Assembly: GCA_025094145.1 (NCBI GenBank)
Contig: JALLLS010000004.1
Span: 310,001 to 374,000, forward strand
Direction of reading: 5' to 3'
DNA length: 64,000 nt
From: Spinellus fusiger
Taxonomy: Eukaryota > Mucoromycota > Mucoromycetes > Mucorales > Phycomycetaceae
Numbering within the stretch: the first letter of the stretch is position 1; each line of letters begins with the position of its first letter. The notes beneath the pieces were generated by a model, which did not search any database, was not told the DNA's origin, and was given only the letters and a program-made list of their open reading frames with translations. The position numbers and the translations under genes were made by a program. Of this stretch, positions 44,993 through 59,783 are shown piece by piece.

Positions 44993-46218
44993 TTATTTAT
45001 ACACAATGGCGTTGATTTCTTCCATTAATTCGCCTTTTTGTAAAGGCACAAGAGGCTTACAAAACATCTTTTCAAAACTCTCTACTAATACAGGCACTAC
45101 GTCTTGTACTGTTGTCTCGCACTGTCGCTGAGCACTGATGGATGTAGGTTTCTTTTCTGCTAGTCCACAGGGTACAATATGGCTGAACCAGTCAAGATTA
45201 GTATTGCAGTTCAGGGCAACCCCATGGCTGCTCACATAGCGCTGTAATTGAACACCTTTTGTGTATGTGTGTGTGTGTGTATGTGTATGTGTGTGTATGA
45301 ATGCCAAGTGTGAGTCACTGATCCATAGAAACAAGGGGGTTTCTTACCGATCGCTGCAATTTTGTGGTGTTCGCCTACCCATACACCCGTGTTTTCTGTC
45401 GTGTTCGCTTGGATGTTGTATTTGGCACAAGCAGCAATGATTGTTTTTTCAAGGCGAGATACAAAACATCGTACATTTAGCTAGCAAAAAAAAAGAAGAA
45501 TGTAAGTGTCTGGGGTGTTATTGAGGTGTATTTGTATTGGTGCATTGGTGCATCATTTCAGAAGTGGGAAGGTGCATAATTGTATCGTTGCATTATTACA
45601 ACGGTGCATTGGTGCATACTGGATTCATTTGCATATCCTATCTATTGCATACTAGACTCACTGCAGGAAAGGACTGGACAGGTAGAATGGGTTGAATCTT
45701 AGGGTGTAGGGGAGACAACTTGCCTGATGATCGCGAATATCAAAAACAGGGTAAGTTACGAGCTGTCCTGGGCCATGGTAAGTCACTTGTCCTCCACGCA
45801 TGGTCTAAGGAAATACAAATATTAGTTTTCTTGGACTTTATGGGGAGTAGAAATAGACAAGAAAGAAGACTGGAACTAGAACTATGCTTAAGTTTGCCTC
45901 GTAATAATCTGCACCTAGACTACGCAGGCGAGACTCTTCTTCTTCAGTGGTAGTGTTGCGCATTCGACGTCCAGAAGTATAGGTCGGCGGATGTTCCAGA
46001 AAACAAACAATGTCTTTAGGGTCTTTGCTAGGGTGGCCTCGGTTGATATGGTGGCGTCGACTCACAAGATGAGCTTGAAGAGCCAGGCCAACATCATAAG
46101 GCACAGGCTTCTTCAGCACCAAGTAGCCAATAGGACTCTTATCCTTGGGCTTTATACTACAAGATTCTGTGGCTGTTGTAAAAAGGCGTGCTAAATGACA
46201 AGGACGTCGAAATGCCAT
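44993..46218 (-). CDS. LIP2: Lipoyl(octanoyl)transferase (LipB/Lip2)
   Basis: Mitochondrial enzyme that moves octanoyl groups from acyl carrier protein to lipoyl domains of 2-oxoacid dehydrogenases and the glycine cleavage H protein. Four exons: 45898-46218, 45724-45804, 45348-45480 and 44993-45255, giving 265 aa. The first 20 residues are basic and hydroxylated, fitting a mitochondrial targeting peptide. Seen motifs: [18 protein letters not shown] (substrate pocket), HHKIAAIG with the catalytic Lys, and IVPCGL with the catalytic Cys. Introns 1 and 2 begin with GC instead of GT (GAG|GCAAAC and CAG|GCAAGT); frame and family alignment both require these junctions. It sits 87 bp downstream of the PEX1 stop codon on the same strand. 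Confidence 0.93.
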
Positions 46219-46305
46219 GGGTGGTGGTGGGGAGAAGAAGAGAAAAAATAGTCGTTCTTTATTATACTTGGTGTGCTATAAGACTGCGTTTTTAGCCCAG
46301 TGTTT

Positions 46306-50516
<4,211 letters not shown>

Positions 50517-50730
50517 GGCAAGTTAAAGAGGTAGACATGGCAAACAAGAATGTTAGCTTTGTCATAGTAATCGGAGATTGAACATGTACAAGGGAAGTAG
50601 AGGTACAGTGAAAAGCGAAGATAAATAGGGATATTTCATATTCCGATACTAGTTTTTTTTTTGTTCTTCCTCTACATATGATTTTTATATGGATTAACAA
50701 CCCAAACAGACCTACAAGTTCTTTTGAAGA

Positions 50731-51241
50731 CTATAGATAAATGAAAACATTGGACAATTTAATCTCATAATCACAGTTCATGGGGCCAATGTTAATAGCA
50801 CCCGGTGTATTGAGACTGTTGCCATGGTTAGCATGAATGAGCCAATTGTTAGTCATATTTTTATAAAATACTAGGGAATATGTAGTAAGAAGAGAATAGA
50901 AAGTTAGTGGGAGGTAAGGAGTGTTGGCGGATTTTTTAGGGTGGAAGATACTATGGATAGTACCAGATCTATTGGTATCTTAAGAGAGATCTTACTGCCT
51001 TGACCTGTACCCAATGAAACATTTATAGGGTATTCTTTGGAAGGTTCATCAGCAGGGAATATCTATAGAGAAGCAGAAAAAGAAAAAAGAAAAAAGAAAG
51101 AAAGGTATAAAGTATAATAGAGGCGTTAAAGGATCTTTTGTTGAAAGAATGAGTAGATATCCTTAAACAGATCAACGATAGCCTTATTGCCAACATTGGA
51201 CAAAAGCATAGGACTGTAGTAGAAACCAAGAGTGACCAAAT
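50731..51241 (-). pseudogene. Unrecognised exon pieces between PEX1 and IMA1-like gene
   Basis: On the minus strand three coding-like pieces occur: about 51124-51241 (LVTLGFYYSPMLLSNVGNK), 50996-51062 (IFPADEPSKEYPINVSLGTG) and 50731-50870 (MTNNWLIHANHGNSLNTPG, then MNCDYEIKLSN, stop TAG). The last two join cleanly across a GTAAGA...CCCTAG intron. The first piece has no usable donor before its stop, so the gene is either damaged or my joining is wrong. Composition suggests a once real protein, perhaps extracellular; I do not recognise it. Confidence 0.35.
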
Positions 51242-51529
51242 CTTATATTAAATGTTTGTACATGAGAAAGACACGGGTATTATTCTGTGGATCTTTATTT
51301 ATTTATTTATTTATTTGTTTTGTCCAAGAATCCGCCATATGTTTAATATATGCTTTTATGACAAATAGAAAGGATAGTTACGATACAAAAAGTAGATCCA
51401 AATATAGAAATCTTTCTATTCAGGGTGCAAGTTGTTGTACCTTGAAAATGTGACTGTAGAAATATGAATAGGGTGGTAGGGACAATATAAGAAAATGTAA
51501 ACACTCCTCATTTCTCGCTTACTCTTTAC

Positions 51530-53447
51530 ATGACTGCACTAACCATAACAGAGGGTTATGTCTCAGAGACTTGTGCACGAAAGAGCTCTGTCAAGTCATG
51601 GTACTCCTTTCACTACTTTTTCTATATACTCTTTTGTGTTCTCAGTATACCCGAGAAAGTCAACTGCTGGTACTGCAACAAGAACTCGTACTTGACCTAC
51701 TTTACCACTGGGGTCTCCAACAACTGGATGTGCACTTACTGTGATAACCAAAACATATTGGATAAGGTAATAAAGTATACCTGTAATGTGCAACTCATAC
51801 CATAGGACGGAGATATCGTGGATACCTACACTGCCCAGTACCACGAAGGCCTTAATCCACCAGGTAGGTGAACAATCCCCTCCTCTTCCTCCTCTTTTTC
51901 TTCTTCTTCTTTGTATAGATCAATCTTACTTACCACCCATGACAGCCAAACCACAGCCAAAAATCAAAATTGTTAGCAAATTTGCATTTATACCCAAGAA
52001 AGACTATGTGATCAAACCAGGTTACAAAGTATGCGACACGTGTGCTAGAAATCAGGCCATGATCTATCACGATCTCAAGAACTATATCAAAGACCCATCA
52101 GTAAGTATCTATTATTTATCTGTCACTAGGAACCTAAGTAAAGATAAATACTCGTCTTTCTATAGGACCCTGACTATGAGTGCTCTCTTAAAGAAGTAGA
52201 TGCTTACAAAGCAAGGATTGAAGAAGAATGTAGACTATGTAGTCAATGTCAGATTTCAGCAGGCATCGAATTAAATCGACAACAAAGAAAACTACACAGA
52301 TGGTGGCAGAATAGCTTGGCGCAGCGTCTTCCTAATGCCCGCAAAACCATCAAGCCAACCACAAAGATCTATCTCAGACAGGGACTTTTATGGTTTGCAT
52401 TAAATGCATGGACAGTGCTATCCTGCTTTTATAGTAAGTACAAGAACCGTAGTCTATTCTTTTACTCATGTTTCTTTTTCTTTTTCTTTTTTTCAGTGTA
52501 TTTGAGTCCTCCGAGTATCTATGAAGACATGCCCTACCAAAGAATTCGAGAAGATTGGACACTTTTACGGATACTCATTGCAACAGGAACTCGAAGAATG
52601 ATGAATCTACAGAATATGACCATGAAAAGTGTACTCGAATTCCCAGTCGACCTTCTGAACCTGCTCCTGGATCAAATTACACACTCTATCCGAATTATGT
52701 CGCGCATTCTTATATGTGCTTTCCCAATCTTAGACCCCAGCACTGAAACTAGAGAAACTCTTTGGAAATATGATATGCCTGTGCTATTACTACTCATTAT
52801 CATTGCTGTAACACCCATGATCTACTGGCATCCTCGCGTTTCTAGACTACGATTCCAATACGATGTTCGTCTTAAGCATTGGGGGGTGTACAAGGTAGGC
52901 TATAAAGAAAACATTCCTTCTTCTGCAACGAACTAACATGAAGAGAATTTTAGTCTACTCAAAAGACAATCCATATTTCTCGTTTTGTACTACTGCTTAT
53001 TGGTCGATATGCATGTCATTCAGTGATGACAGGTGCTATGCTGGCTGCTCTTGTTATTATTCCAGTGGTAAGTAGATGGCTCAATGTTCTTATCTATTCC
53101 CTTATCAATTATTGTGTGTATAGGCAATTGCTGCTTCTGTGCTTTATGTCAAGGTACTTCCAACTGGTGGCTGGCCGTCGGAAAAGTTAGGTTTTACAAA
53201 AGACTTGTCACAACAGTTCATCGTTAAAGAGGTTGAGCCAGAATTAGCTAGAGCTTCTTGTAAGAAAGAACAAGAAGAACTCTCCTCGACTCAACTGGAA
53301 TATGATGATCCAATGGATATCGATGAAGAGTTCGACAGACAATTTTTTGAGGAGGTGCATCGATCAACCATTATGCAAAGAAAAATGCAGGAAAATGATA
53401 TCAATGATATTGAACGCGAAGTAAGAATCGGCTTATCCTTGAGATGA
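51530..53447 (+). CDS. Inner nuclear membrane protein, Ima1/Samp1 family
   Basis: Seven exons: 51530-51766, 51806-51863, 51919-52100, 52166-52433, 52497-52894, 52954-53067 and 53124-53447, giving about 526 aa. Family signature near the start: VNCWYCNKNS, then NNWMCTYCDNQN and DGDIVDTY, an Ima1 N-terminal domain with CxxC pairs; more CxxC pairs follow (CDTC, CRLCSQC). Hydrophobic helices lie at LRQGLLWFALNAWTVLSCF, MPVLLLLIIIAVTPMIYW and ALVIIPVAIAASVLYV. Ima1/Samp1 proteins sit in the inner nuclear membrane and help couple the nucleus to the cytoskeleton. All introns are GT-AG and 39-65 nt. The 63-nt fourth intron is in frame, so it could be read through. The N-terminus before VNCW is less certain. 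Confidence 0.85.
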
Positions 53448-53955
53448 GTGTGTGGTGGAAGAATACTGGTGGAAGAATAGATCTGCTTATATAGCAGTAG
53501 CTATTTTATATATGTATAGAAAATTTGAATTCCTGTTAATAGGTACAATCATGGATTTATTTATACTGTTCTATTATTAGTGGTATAAGTCAATATGTAA
53601 ATAAAATGATGCGTATGAATAAATTAACTGTTTTTTTTTCTTTGGTGAAGAATGTTCATAAGGATTGATGTATAAATTATTGAACAACTTAGTAGCTAAC
53701 GAAGTATTCTTTCTACTGAGAATCTATCTATAATATTACTATAGGGTTTGCATGATAATGAATATAACATATCCAGAGATGAACATTTAATATTATTTAA
53801 ATTTTAATAGATTATAGTGAGTTCTAAAAATGCTTGCAAGTTGTAGATTCTCTGACTCTATTTCTTATATGCTACTCTACTTGTTTGTTATTAAAAAACA
53901 CATTCAACATACAGTAGAGTCTTTAGACCTATTTAGAACATGGATAAGACCAACA
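53448..53955. other. Intergenic, nothing recognised
   Basis: AT-rich 3' flank of the Ima1-like gene. No coding frame or repeat identified. Confidence 0.5.
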
Positions 53956-54115
53956 GAATAATATATACAAGTTTATTAGACAAGAAGTCTTAGTCTTTGG
54001 TACTGATACCCTTTGCTTCAATGACAGTCTCTCATCTCCTAGACATGCTCTCAATGAGGCTGTTGATCTTTTCTAAGGGTACTTTTCGTCATTCAAGCAA
54101 CAGGTCAGCCTTCAA
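53956..54115 (-). pseudogene. C-terminal remnant of a Tc1-like transposase
   Basis: On the minus strand a decayed frame ends like Tc1 transposases: KVPLEKINSLIESMSRR, one stop, ETVIEAKGISTKD, stop. The family normally ends in a block like SMPRRCQAVIEAKGGPTKY. Too short to be functional. It belongs to another subfamily than the copies at 8.1 and 37.4 kb. Confidence 0.6.
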
Positions 54116-54559
54116 ATTCATAAGACTACTTTGGTGAGTCATTGTTGTATCCAAGATCAATACAAAGACATACATAATAAAAGGAGCACTGATTAATTGC
54201 ATATTACTAATAAATAAGATGAGGCTTGTGTATAGATCCAAAATACAGGAAGCACGGCCAAGTACAAACAGGTATTTGTACTCTTATTACTTCTAGATGG
54301 GAAATTAGCAGTGAAACCATGGCAGTTGAGAAATATAAGTCACACAACATTAGTTAGTATACGACTCCATAATTTATACATTTTTAAACATGATTCTTCT
54401 TTTTACCACAGAATCACATTCCATTAAGCAATCTCAAATGTCAAACACAGAATCTTTGACTAGAAACTCTAGAGTTTATGAATAATTTTTTTAAAAAAAA
54501 AGAGAGTAATAGGGTGTTTATTGGCTTAAAAAAATAAAATTACTCCATGAGTAGCAATT

Positions 54560-55130
54560 CAAAGATTGTTGGCATTAGCAAAACTACTGTCCAGAATATT
54601 ATTAGTAGAATCAAGACCACTGGTACACCTCTACCAAGGCCTAGTTTTGGTGCACCAAAAAAAACTAAATGAGAGAGATCTCAGACAACTTGAGGCTATT
54701 TTAAAAGGCAAATGGATTGTCTCTTATAACTATATTAATTTGGAACTTAAAGCATATGGGATAACCATCTGTAGAGCAATATTCATCAAATACATACACC
54801 AGATTGGGTTTAGTTCCTACTTTACAGCACACAAATCAAGGCTGTCTGAAGAAAACATGAAGAAAAGGCTTTGTTGGGCAAAGGAATGGATCAATAGGAC
54901 CTGTGAGAACTGGAGACACAGTGGATGGTCTGATGAGTCACGGTTTGAAGTAGAGGGTTACCAGGGAAGAGCCAGAGTGATTCTGAATATTATAGAAAGA
55001 TGCAAGGCTGCTCATAGTGTGCCTGCAACCAAATGGGGGAAAGGGTAGCATAATAATCTGGAGCTATTTCTGGGCTGGTGGATTTAGGCCTTTGGTCTTT
55101 ACTGATAGTAGTGTGATTATTCAGACAAGT
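54560..55130 (+). pseudogene. N-terminal part of a Tc1-like transposase
   Basis: The frame includes a poor N-terminal HTH region, NERDLRQLEAILKGKW, ENMKKRLCWAKEWINRT, GWSDESRFEV with the first catalytic Asp kept, and after a stop or frame change WGKG-SIIIWSYFWAGGFRPLVFTD. The second and third acidic residues are absent because the copy breaks off at about 55130. Orientation is opposite to the C-terminal remnant at 53956-54115, so the two are either separate insertions or one rearranged element. Confidence 0.7.
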
Positions 55131-56540
55131 AGAAAATAACAAGACTGAACAAAGATAATTTTTATTAAGTGAAGAGTGGTTCATTATTTATACTTTTTGT
55201 GGGTGTTTATCCTTCATTGGCATTCTACCTTTTGGTAGCTAATGATTAATTCATGGCATAGCCTATTGATAGATGCAACCATATGGTTGGTATAGATGAT
55301 CTATCCTATGGTAGTTTACATAGGTGTAGCTTTATAGTTGGTGTAGGTGTTCTACCTAATGGTAGACTACATGTTGGAGCCTTATGGTTGGTTCATTGAA
55401 TAAGCACACTATTATAGAGCCATCTATTATGTCTTCACTTTAATTGCCTTTGATAGGTCTTATTTAATCCACTAAGGATTTATTATTAAATTCAAAAGGG
55501 AATTAATCAGACTCAAGAACAAGATACTTTTATTAAAACAATTTTGACATGTCTATTTAGTATAAATAGACAAGTGGCTGTGTACTGAATATGATCTATT
55601 ACTGTTTTAGGATGCTTGTCAAATAATGGCCTGTTCAGTAGACTTTAATATGCGGTGTCTTAACTATGAATTACGTTGTAGAAAGGAGACAACTTAATAA
55701 TTGGTCTGTGACTGCTACCGTCATCTTCATGATTACAACATTTATAGATGAAGGCAGCTCATTAAGTGTCTGATAGTAAATTGAGCTTAGAAGGTTGATT
55801 TGTAGTTACAACCAATCAGTGAGATGATACAGAGATGTACTATGGTACTTGTGTGCACTCAAGCTTTCATAGAGTATTCTGAATGTCACAGCATACTACT
55901 CATGTTGACTAATTCATGAAGAATCTTTGGATTGAAGTCAGAACATGATACTTACTAATTTTGTGTGGCTTTATATAAAGAGTTGTATTATTCACTAAAT
56001 AAAAAGTAACCTAATTTTTGGAAAAGAAAATATGTGACCATAAGCCCCTTTATTTATATTTTAGATAAAACATGTAGGCTCCAGTCCAAACCAAGAATCA
56101 CTAGATATTCCACTCTGTGCACATACCTCTGGGCTTAGAACTATTCTATACAAATTAAGGAACAACAAAAATGTTGCCACTATACTAAATGCTATGATTC
56201 CATTGGCCAGCACACTTTTCCTTATTGGACTCACATGGATTACTTCTTTTGGGTTTATTAAATAATCAAACAAACAGTATGTCTTGGATGAAGTCACACT
56301 CACCCTGAGTAGACTGAAGACAAGACATACTTAGTCAATTGTATCATATGTAAATTAGTATAAATAAGCAACTATTTTGAATGAATAAAAAGCATCTTCT
56401 ATCCTCTCTTTACCTATTCTTCTTTGATCTACGTGGGCTTCAGTCCAGACCTTGTTATCCTCAGTTTCCTCTTATTGCTGTCTCTACTTTCGGGCTTAGT
56501 ATTATCCTTTAAAAATTGGTAACCGACGAAAATATGAAAA
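55131..56540. other. Repeat debris and weak exon-like duplicates
   Basis: At about 55205-55395 an imperfect tandem repeat of roughly 52 bp (ATGGTTGGT... CTACC/TATCC...TGGTAG) occurs in about three units. At 56063-56160 and 56432-56525 two related segments of about 90 bp (GGCT(C/T)CAGTCCA(A/G)ACC ... GGGCTTAG) each end a short minus-strand frame (ending GLEPTCFI and GLKPT). They look like two copies of one 3' exon of an unknown element. No complete gene is seen. Confidence 0.4.
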
Positions 56541-56611
56541 GCGCTGATGGTTAAGTGGTATAATCTTCGCCTGCCACGCGAAGGGCCCGGGTTCGATTCC
56601 CGGTTAGCGCA
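56541..56611 (+). tRNA. tRNA-Gly (anticodon GCC)
   Basis: A 71-nt cloverleaf: acceptor stem GCGCTGA... pairing with ...TTAGCGC (with a G-T pair), D loop GGTTAAGTGGTA (A box), anticodon loop CTGCCAC with GCC between stem halves TTCGC... and GCGAA, and T arm CCGGGTTCGATTCCCGG (B box). No intron. Discriminator base A at 56611. A T-rich stretch follows at 56613-56624 as a pol III terminator. GCC decodes GGC and GGT. Confidence 0.96.
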
Positions 56612-57053
56612 TTCTATTTTATTTGCTAGGCGGGATATTTTTTGGAATGTAAAGTACAAAGCATTTTATTTTGCTGTGTCAATCGCACATTGGGCTTGAT
56701 GACTACTCTATAGACTTTTTTTTTTGGTGAATCATAAATTGATGATATCTTATCTTTTACCTGCATTTAGTATGAGAAGAGTCTATATATTTTCAAAGCT
56801 AATACATTATAAATAACACATACATTTTATAAGCCTACTCTGTTTTAATAAGCATGTTTATTTTGAATAGTATTACAACAGAAATGCTGAAAAAGAAAGA
56901 ATAGGATTCGGTCTATATGTAAAAAGAGGATTTTCTATTTACAGGATGTAAAAACTTAGCTATGCAAAGTAAACATCATTTATATAAATCAGTTTAAGAC
57001 ACTATATAGAAAATTAGTCAATATACCAATGATATCTATTATAAAAAAAATCA

Positions 57054-59319
57054 TTACCATTTTTCAGATACTCTTCTTCCTGGGTAGTATATGCTCCAAG
57101 TGAAATCCGAATCGGGGAAGCTGCCAGGATTAATACAATGAGTGCCGCCATAGGATGCGCCATAATTTGCACACTGGTCAGCCAAGATAAGCTAGTATAC
57201 TCAAGTTGAGAGCCAAGTGTCTATAGTCATATGTTATAGTTTAAAGCTTACTGTCTGAGGAAGGGGATAAAGTCTTAAAGCATGATCGTAAGCCCAATAA
57301 ATAGGTCTGATAGACATGCTAAGAGGGCTGAGGTGTCCTTGATCAATGATGGTACGAATAAGCTGTAGGATAAAATGCTTTTAAGATTATACTTTTAAAA
57401 AGGGAAAATTACATGTTTTTCTGGTTCTTGCGCAATTTCCAGTTGTGGATTTAGTAAAACATTTCTCCACAGTTTTGCAAGTATATCTTCTCTAAAAATG
57501 ACAATATCTTGGGTACAATATCGAATACGGCATGGATTAGAAGTAAAGATGACTCGTCGCACCTTTTGTCTAAGACGAGAAGTAAATATATCAGGTATAG
57601 GTGGTTGTGGCAAAGTATTTCTACCCCAAGGATCTTGTGCTCCAGGAACAAATACAAAGTAAGAGTGTGTGGCAAGAGATGGAAAACTGGAAATCATATC
57701 ACCCAATGCAGAAAAATTATCTTTTGCATATAGTGAGTATTGGTAATATTACCCTAATAAGTAAAAAAAAGAAGAGATTACCTTTATACTGTGTCGATTC
57801 ATTGTTCGTATAGTTAAAAGGACGCTTGGTGAAGTTTCCCATGAGAATAAATGCCAAAGGTACCTGGGCATTGGCATAACCTCTAAAGATCACTTCTAGT
57901 GCATTCATCACCTATTCATTAGGTTAATCAAACCTTCTTCTGGATCGAACAACGTGCTGTTTAGACAATATACCTTGGGTTGATCCAGCCAAACATCAGA
58001 GATGATCACAAAAGACACATCTATATGAGAAGTTTCTTCAAGTCTCAATATATTCTACACAATAAAATTAGAAAGTATAATCAAAAGTAGGCTGATTACC
58101 TGTTCTATCAGTGGTTGAGGTAATCCAGTAAAATCGAGATGTGGAAATGTTGAGCTATGTATCAACAAATGTTAAGTGGCTATCTTCTTACAATAGATTG
58201 ATATTTACTTTGTGATTTCTCGACGCTCAGGGGGTGGAAATCCAATTTCTTCAACATGAAATATATGATCATCGCCATAAACTCCATCAACAACAACAAA
58301 TGAATTATCAGTAAATAGCCCTTCGCTATAAACCTAATTTAAAATCGGATAAATATGTTTATGAGTTCCATATTCATTTGTTAAGTTCAAGTGACCTACA
58401 CATCCAGAAATATCCAGCTCAATATTGGCATCTTCATCTTCTAAGAATAGCTTCCCCTCTTCTAATTGTGTCAACATGCCAAACAGAATAAAATATCCTC
58501 GATCGTGACCAATTAATGATTTAATGGGTGTAATCTTTTTATACAAAACAAAACAAAGGTTAGATCTAGTAGTCCCATTCTTTATAGAGAGAGAAGGTTA
58601 CCTTGAGATAAACATCGTTGTCTGACAAATGTGCAGAGGAAGCACAGAAACTCTCATTGCGGAGTAGGCGTTGTCGAACAATGTTTATTCTCTCACAAAA
58701 CATATCACCTTTTTCTTTTGCAGAGGCCAATAGACTAGATGGCACTGTAGATCTATATTAGGTGTTTTCTGTTAGTAGCCCATGATAATAGTATGACATA
58801 TTTTTCTTCTCAAGGCAAACAGATTTTGGCTTACTCACTTAACAAACATTTTTTGGTGGTAATCATAATGCAGTCTTGGCATATCAAACGCATTCACTAC
58901 ATGGAAATGCTGTGAAATGTCGATGTCTTTGTCGAATTCATTGATGGTAAGACTCTCAAGTGAGTTATCAATATCTTCTTCAACTCGTATGAATGGTGTA
59001 AGAGCTGCTGCTGCTGCTGCTGAGGTTTGAAGAGACTCGACGACTTGAGCCAAGGATGCCTTGTCTACAATGGGCGATGTATTGTCTACAGTGCATGAGA
59101 TCAGTAACAAAGATCTGGAGGTGTCATTTCGAATGATTGTTTACCATTATAGCGCTTTTTATAGGCTTTAACAATTTTTTCGAGTGCTTCTGTCAAATCA
59201 AGTTCTTCCTCTAAGATTTCTTCTAGGTAACGACTTGCATCCACCTGAATGTGTAGTCCATGTCTCTTTTTAAAGACATTAAAAATAACTCGAGATACTT
59301 GTCGGTGCTGAGTTGACAT
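57054..59319 (-). CDS. DPB2: DNA polymerase epsilon subunit 2 (Dpb2/POLE2)
   Basis: Non-catalytic B subunit of the leading-strand replicative polymerase; links it to the CMG helicase. Eleven exons: 59145-59319, 58839-59085, 58602-58752, 58400-58534, 58209-58333, 58100-58154, 57974-58054, 57782-57911, 57413-57720, 57252-57362 and 57054-57191, giving 551 aa (human 527). Seen: N-terminal helical domain ([20 protein letters not shown]), the OB-fold with IELDISGC and [16 protein letters not shown], and the inactive phosphoesterase domain ([57 protein letters not shown]), ending [11 protein letters not shown]. The last exon reads [16 protein letters not shown] in the correct frame only after the GTAAGC...TACTAG intron is removed. 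Confidence 0.95.
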
Positions 59320-59439
59320 AAAATATGAATGAAGAGTAGATAAAATAAAGGTAGTGCCTTAAAATTTTATTTTCTTCCTTTAGCGTTGCTCTCAGTTAGT
59401 ACGTGTCAGTAATTTATATCCCGATAGAAATATATAATA

Positions 59440-59772
59440 TTTAATAATGGAGCGTAAGATATTGTTAAAGAAATGTCGTAAGACCATTTTCCAAAAATAA
59501 ATGTTCTGCACTACAAGTGATGAACAGCCAAAAGGGAAAGGTTACTGTATACTTCAGGTACTCGCAAGAGACATCACATCATCAACACCCTTAAATTATA
59601 TCATCAGAACGTATTCTTTATATGATAGTTGTTATAGGTATAATATTATTAAAAAGAGATTATCCGACAAGTTTCATAAAAGGTATCTACACACCAGGAG
59701 ATTTTTTTGGCCTTTAAGCGATGATATCTTCGACCTTTAAAACTGAAAATTTCTTGCCTTTTATGAAACTTG
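59440..59772. repeat. Remnant related to the 3-kb inverted-repeat element, with hairpin
   Basis: 59465-59620 resembles 28535-28675 (GTCGTAAGAC...TTTTCCAAAAAT, then TTATATCATCAGAACGTA), the non-coding part of the inverted-repeat element between its two minus-strand frames. Just downstream, 59668-59683 (CAAGTTTCATAAAAGG) is a perfect inverted match of 59757-59772. The frame at 59501-59740 is therefore probably not a gene. Confidence 0.6.
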
Positions 59773-59783
59773 ATTTAAAACAA

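Noticed and set aside
55131..55560. Possible LTR of a retrotransposon
   Set aside because: No TG...CA ends, primer-binding site, polypurine tract or second copy could be found; only imperfect short repeats.
56429..56659. 76-aa minus-strand protein
   Set aside because: It overlaps the tRNA-Gly gene and owes its length to it.
59501..59740. 79-aa protein downstream of POLE2
   Set aside because: The sequence matches a non-coding part of the 3-kb element, and the frame runs into the hairpin.
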